Positions 6,106-6,253 of a DNA stretch of 6,253 nucleotides are shown here, one piece after another. Below the pieces are notes generated by a model. It was not told the origin of the DNA. It worked only from the letters and a program-made list of their open reading frames with translations, and made no database searches. The stretch's first letter is position 1. Each line of letters opens with the position of its first letter. Where the stretch lies: NCBI GenBank assembly GCA_919902475.1, contig CAKKRA010000415.1, positions 1,962-8,214 of the forward strand, given 5' to 3'. Origin of the DNA: Nitrospiria bacterium. GTDB lineage: Bacteria; Nitrospirota; CAKKRA01; 9FT-COMBO-42-15. Made by a program: the position numbers and the translations under genes.

Positions 6106-6118
6106 CTCTGTTCTCTAA
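6098..6118. promoter_or_regulatory. Perfect 9-bp dyad TTAGAGAAC-N3-GTTCTCTAA
   Basis: Perfect inverted arms at 6098-6106 and 6110-6118 enclose TCT. As DNA it looks like an operator or enhancer-type site for a dimeric HTH protein. As minus-strand RNA it is a tight three-base-loop hairpin in the leader of the NtrC-family gene. Its arms recur at 6023-6031. Confidence 0.5.
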
Positions 6119-6123
6119 GGGGG

Positions 6124-6164
6124 TTTACCATGATTATGGTAAAACTAAAAAAAGTATACCATAA
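6124..6164. promoter_or_regulatory. Operator-like cluster of TTTACCAT/ATGGTAAA half-sites at the NtrC-family gene promoter
   Basis: TTTACCAT (6124-6131) and ATGGTAAA (6136-6143) form a perfect 8-bp inverted repeat with a four-base gap. A third half-site, TACCATAA (6157-6164), overlaps the extended -10 element. A protein bound here would cover the promoter and start site. As RNA the first pair would form a hairpin at the very 5' end of the transcript. Confidence 0.4.
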
Positions 6165-6181
6165 CTTTTAAAACTTGTCTA
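6153..6181 (-). promoter_or_regulatory. Sigma-70-type promoter of the NtrC-family response regulator
   Basis: Reading the minus strand, -35 TAGACA (6181-6176, five of six matches to TTGACA) is followed by a 17-base spacer and -10 TATACT (6158-6153, five of six matches), with an extended TGG immediately upstream of the -10. This is the best promoter seen in the window. Transcription would begin near 6146, giving a leader of about 140 bases that contains the hairpins described separately. A sigma-54 promoter was not seen. Confidence 0.55.
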
Positions 6182-6193
6182 AAATTTTGGGTT

Positions 6194-6247
6194 TGTCCTG
6201 TAATCCCAACATGATAATGTCCTAAATAGCCAAGATAGAAATGTCCT
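6194..6247. repeat. Three TGTCCT motifs at exact 24-bp spacing, possible transposon end
   Basis: TGTCCT occurs at 6194, 6218 and 6242. The last two are extended to AATGTCCTA, with AAATAG (6224-6229) and GATAGAAA (6234-6241) around them. Regular short motifs of this kind are typical of subterminal transposase-binding sites in some insertion sequences. No transposase is in the window; an element, if present, would lie beyond 6253. The promoter's -35 lies about 13 bases from the first motif. Confidence 0.35.
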
Positions 6248-6253
6248 ATTCTA

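Noticed and set aside
6194..6247. Regular 24-bp repeats as the start of a CRISPR array
   Set aside because: The conserved core is only 6-9 bases, the intervening sequence is not spacer-like, and no cas gene is near.

Overview
The window has five protein genes in two converging blocks. It suggests a strictly or facultatively anaerobic, Gram-negative-type bacterium that is moderately AT-rich by eye. The clues are a ferredoxin-dependent 2-oxoacid oxidoreductase, an NtrC-type sigma-54 activator, an HD-GYP response regulator and AT-rich intergenic repeats. Lineages such as Nitrospirota/Thermodesulfovibrionia or Desulfobacterota would fit, but this is a guess from gene style, not a phylogenetic result.

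Plus-strand block, 1-3006: recN (DNA-repair SMC-like ATPase) overlaps by the four bases ATGA a small two-cluster 4Fe-4S ferredoxin. A complete VorB/KorA-type alpha subunit of a 2-oxoacid:ferredoxin oxidoreductase follows. The ferredoxin and alpha subunit would normally be followed by a TPP-binding beta subunit and a gamma subunit. Neither is here: the block ends in a non-coding stretch (3007-3195) of AT-rich degenerate repeats and a GC-rich 10-bp dyad. The junction of the ferredoxin and alpha genes is a tandem 7-bp repeat that also supplies the ribosome binding site and start codon.

Minus-strand block, 6005-3196: an NtrC-family response regulator (REC, AAA+, Fis-type HTH), then after a 281-base gap a REC plus HD-GYP response regulator, a probable c-di-GMP phosphodiesterase. 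Their receiver domains share the same phospho-switch wording, so one kinase or phosphorelay could drive both: one output is sigma-54-dependent transcription, the other c-di-GMP turnover. No histidine kinase is in the window.

Regulatory DNA: the NtrC-family gene has a good sigma-70-like promoter at 6153-6181 and a leader of roughly 140 nt with several hairpins. Two of these share complementary arms (TTAGAGAA / TTCTCTAA) that could pair in mutually exclusive ways, and one pairing covers the weak ribosome binding site. This possible RNA switch, or alternatively a pair of helically phased operator sites, is the most unusual feature seen. The right edge carries three TGTCCT motifs spaced exactly 24 bp apart, resembling the subterminal repeats of a transposon end. 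The gap between the two regulators holds a perfect 14-bp palindrome followed by a strong Shine-Dalgarno sequence and a 16-codon hydrophobic reading frame of unknown significance.
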